Below are positions 4,078-5,120 of a stretch of DNA of 5,120 nucleotides, in pieces (the stretch's first letter is position 1; each line of letters starts with the position of its first letter). Origin of the DNA: Candidatus Caldarchaeum sp. (GTDB taxonomy: Archaea > Thermoproteota > Nitrososphaeria_A > Caldarchaeales > Caldarchaeaceae); the NCBI GenBank assembly GCA_025054795.1, contig JANWZU010000097.1, forward strand, positions 1-5,120, in the 5' to 3' direction. The notes below the pieces were generated by a model. It did not search any database. It was not told the origin of the DNA and saw nothing but the letters and a program-made list of their open reading frames with translations. The position numbers and the translations under genes were made by a program.

Positions 4078-5120
4078 TTGTCAGAACCGCTACCATTCAA
4101 CGAATATGTTGAGCTGCCGAACTGGAAACACAGGCACATCGACTTGAACAGCTACTTGGCTTTGTGGAGAAAGAGCGTCGAAGACTACGTGGGGTTTTGG
4201 GAGTCGGAGGCGTCGAGGCTTGAGTGGTTCCATCCTTGGGATAGAGCTTTGGAGAAGGGGGAGCATCCATATGTTTACCGATGGTTTGTCGGCGGCAAGA
4301 TAAACATCTCCCACCTATGCTTGGACAGGCATGTCAGAGGCTGGAGGAAGAACAAGACAGCATACATCTGGGAGGGTGAACCGGTTGACGAGAAAGGGAA
4401 GCCGACCGAGGTTAGGAAGCTATCCTACTTCGAGCTGTGGCGCTACGTCAACCGGCTTGCCTACACGTTTAAGAAGCTCGGTCTTGTCAGAGGAGACAAG
4501 GTAGCCATATACCTGCCCATGATAACCGAGCTTCCTATGACGATACTCGCTCTGGCCCGTTTGGGAGTGATTTTCACAGTCGTCTTCAGCGGGTTCTCGG
4601 CAGAGAACCTAAAAATACGCATGGAGGACTTGGGAGCGAAGGTCCTCATCACAGCCGACGGATTCTACAGAAGAGGTAAGCTCATCAACTTGAAGGAGGT
4701 AGCCGACAAAGCCGTTGAAAAAAGCACTCTCTGCGAAAAAGTCGTGGTTGTCAGAAGGGCCGGCAACCCTGTTTCGATGGTTGAGGGCCGGGACGTTTGG
4801 CTTCATCAACTCCTTGACGAAGTTCCTGAAACAGCCTACGTCGAACCCGAGAGACTCGACTCAGACTCAACGCTCTACGTTCTCTACACCTCCGGAACAA
4901 CCGGCAGGCCTAAACGAATCATACACGACCACGGAGGATACGCCGTTCTTCTCAACTCGACCATGCGCTGGATTTTCGACATCAGGGATGAAGACGTTTT
5001 CTACTGCACGGCGGACATTGGCTGGGTGACTGGCCACAGCTACATAGTCTTCGGCCCTCTGCTGGCCGGTGCGACTACGGTGATGTACGAGGGAACGCCT
5101 GACTACCCTGCCCCCGACCG
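4078..5120 (+). CDS. AMP-forming acetyl-CoA synthetase family enzyme (partial, C-terminus missing)
   Basis: Members of this family make acyl-CoA from a short carboxylic acid, ATP and CoA through an acyl-adenylate, in the cytoplasm. The visible 347 residues include the N-terminal ACS domain (WRKSVEDYVGFWESEA, 30-45), GGKINISHLCLDRHV (72-86), IYLPMITELPMTILALARLG (144-163), the P-loop YTSGTTGRPK (270-279), HDHGGY (283-288) and CTADIGWVTGHSY (310-322), whose VTG belongs to the acyl pocket in Salmonella Acs. The enzyme is normally about 630-670 residues, so nearly half lies past the right edge. That half includes the tryptophan that limits chain length, so acetyl, propionyl or 3-hydroxypropionyl specificity cannot be decided. 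The only plausible start is TTG 4078: a TAA lies in frame at 4069-4071 and the first in-frame ATG is deep inside the domain. No Shine-Dalgarno is seen. R280 replaces the Gly usual after the P-loop lysine (PKG). Confidence 0.93.
   Translation, partial: MSEPLPFNEYVELPNWKHRHIDLNSYLALWRKSVEDYVGFWESEASRLEWFHPWDRALEKGEHPYVYRWFVGGKINISHLCLDRHVRGWRKNKTAYIWEGEPVDEKGKPTEVRKLSYFELWRYVNRLAYTFKKLGLVRGDKVAIYLPMITELPMTILALARLGVIFTVVFSGFSAENLKIRMEDLGAKVLITADGFYRRGKLINLKEVADKAVEKSTLCEKVVVVRRAGNPVSMVEGRDVWLHQLLDEVPETAYVEPERLDSDSTLYVLYTSGTTGRPKRIIHDHGGYAVLLNSTMRWIFDIRDEDVFYCTADIGWVTGHSYIVFGPLLAGATTVMYEGTPDYPAPD

Noticed and set aside
4715..5029. A 104-residue plus-strand open frame in a different frame within the acyl-CoA synthetase
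   Set aside because: The synthetase frame contains the P-loop and CTADxGWVTGHSY motifs through this stretch. The alternative frame has no recognisable domain and is Thr/Ser-rich.

Overview
The window comes from an archaeon. Every promoter I can place is a TATA-type element about 25-28 bp upstream of a start codon or RNA 5' end. Several genes appear leaderless (no Shine-Dalgarno, start codon at the expected +1). The gene content is also archaeal: a tungsten-type aldehyde ferredoxin oxidoreductase, a PAC2-family proteasome assembly chaperone homologue, a small Hsp20 and an archaeal RNase P RNA. Moderate GC and this gene set fit a thermophilic lineage, possibly of the TACK group (Aigarchaeota/Caldarchaeum-like), but the lineage is a guess.

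Layout. Positions 1-1454 (minus) hold the N-terminal 484 residues of an AOR-family oxidoreductase; its C-terminus lies beyond the left edge. Across a 51-bp gap that holds one near-palindromic TATA box lies a divergent aldo/keto reductase (1506-2477, plus). Converging on it, with only about 7 bp between ends, is an RNase P RNA gene (about 2779-2485, minus). This GC-rich block looks like an open reading frame on the plus strand but folds into the RNase P core. Upstream of it on the minus strand is a tight two-gene unit: PAC2 protein (3971-3219), then Hsp20 (3211-2810). The rnpB TATA box abuts the Hsp20 stop codon. Divergent from PAC2, across a 106-bp AT-rich gap, is the first 347 codons of an AMP-forming acetyl-CoA synthetase family enzyme (4078 to the right edge, TTG start).

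How the genes fit together. AOR and the aldo/keto reductase both act on carbonyl compounds (one oxidises aldehydes with ferredoxin, the other typically reduces carbonyls with NAD(P)H), and one core promoter element may serve both. PAC2 and Hsp20 form a proteostasis pair; PAC2 ends in a C-terminal hydrophobic-Tyr-X motif of the kind that docks into the proteasome alpha ring. The acyl-CoA synthetase could activate the organic acid made by an AOR, but the genes are not in one operon, so that link is speculative. I saw no mobile element, CRISPR array or tRNA. The most informative non-textbook points are the shared promoter, the hidden RNase P RNA, the HbYX tail and an AOR with altered active-site motifs.
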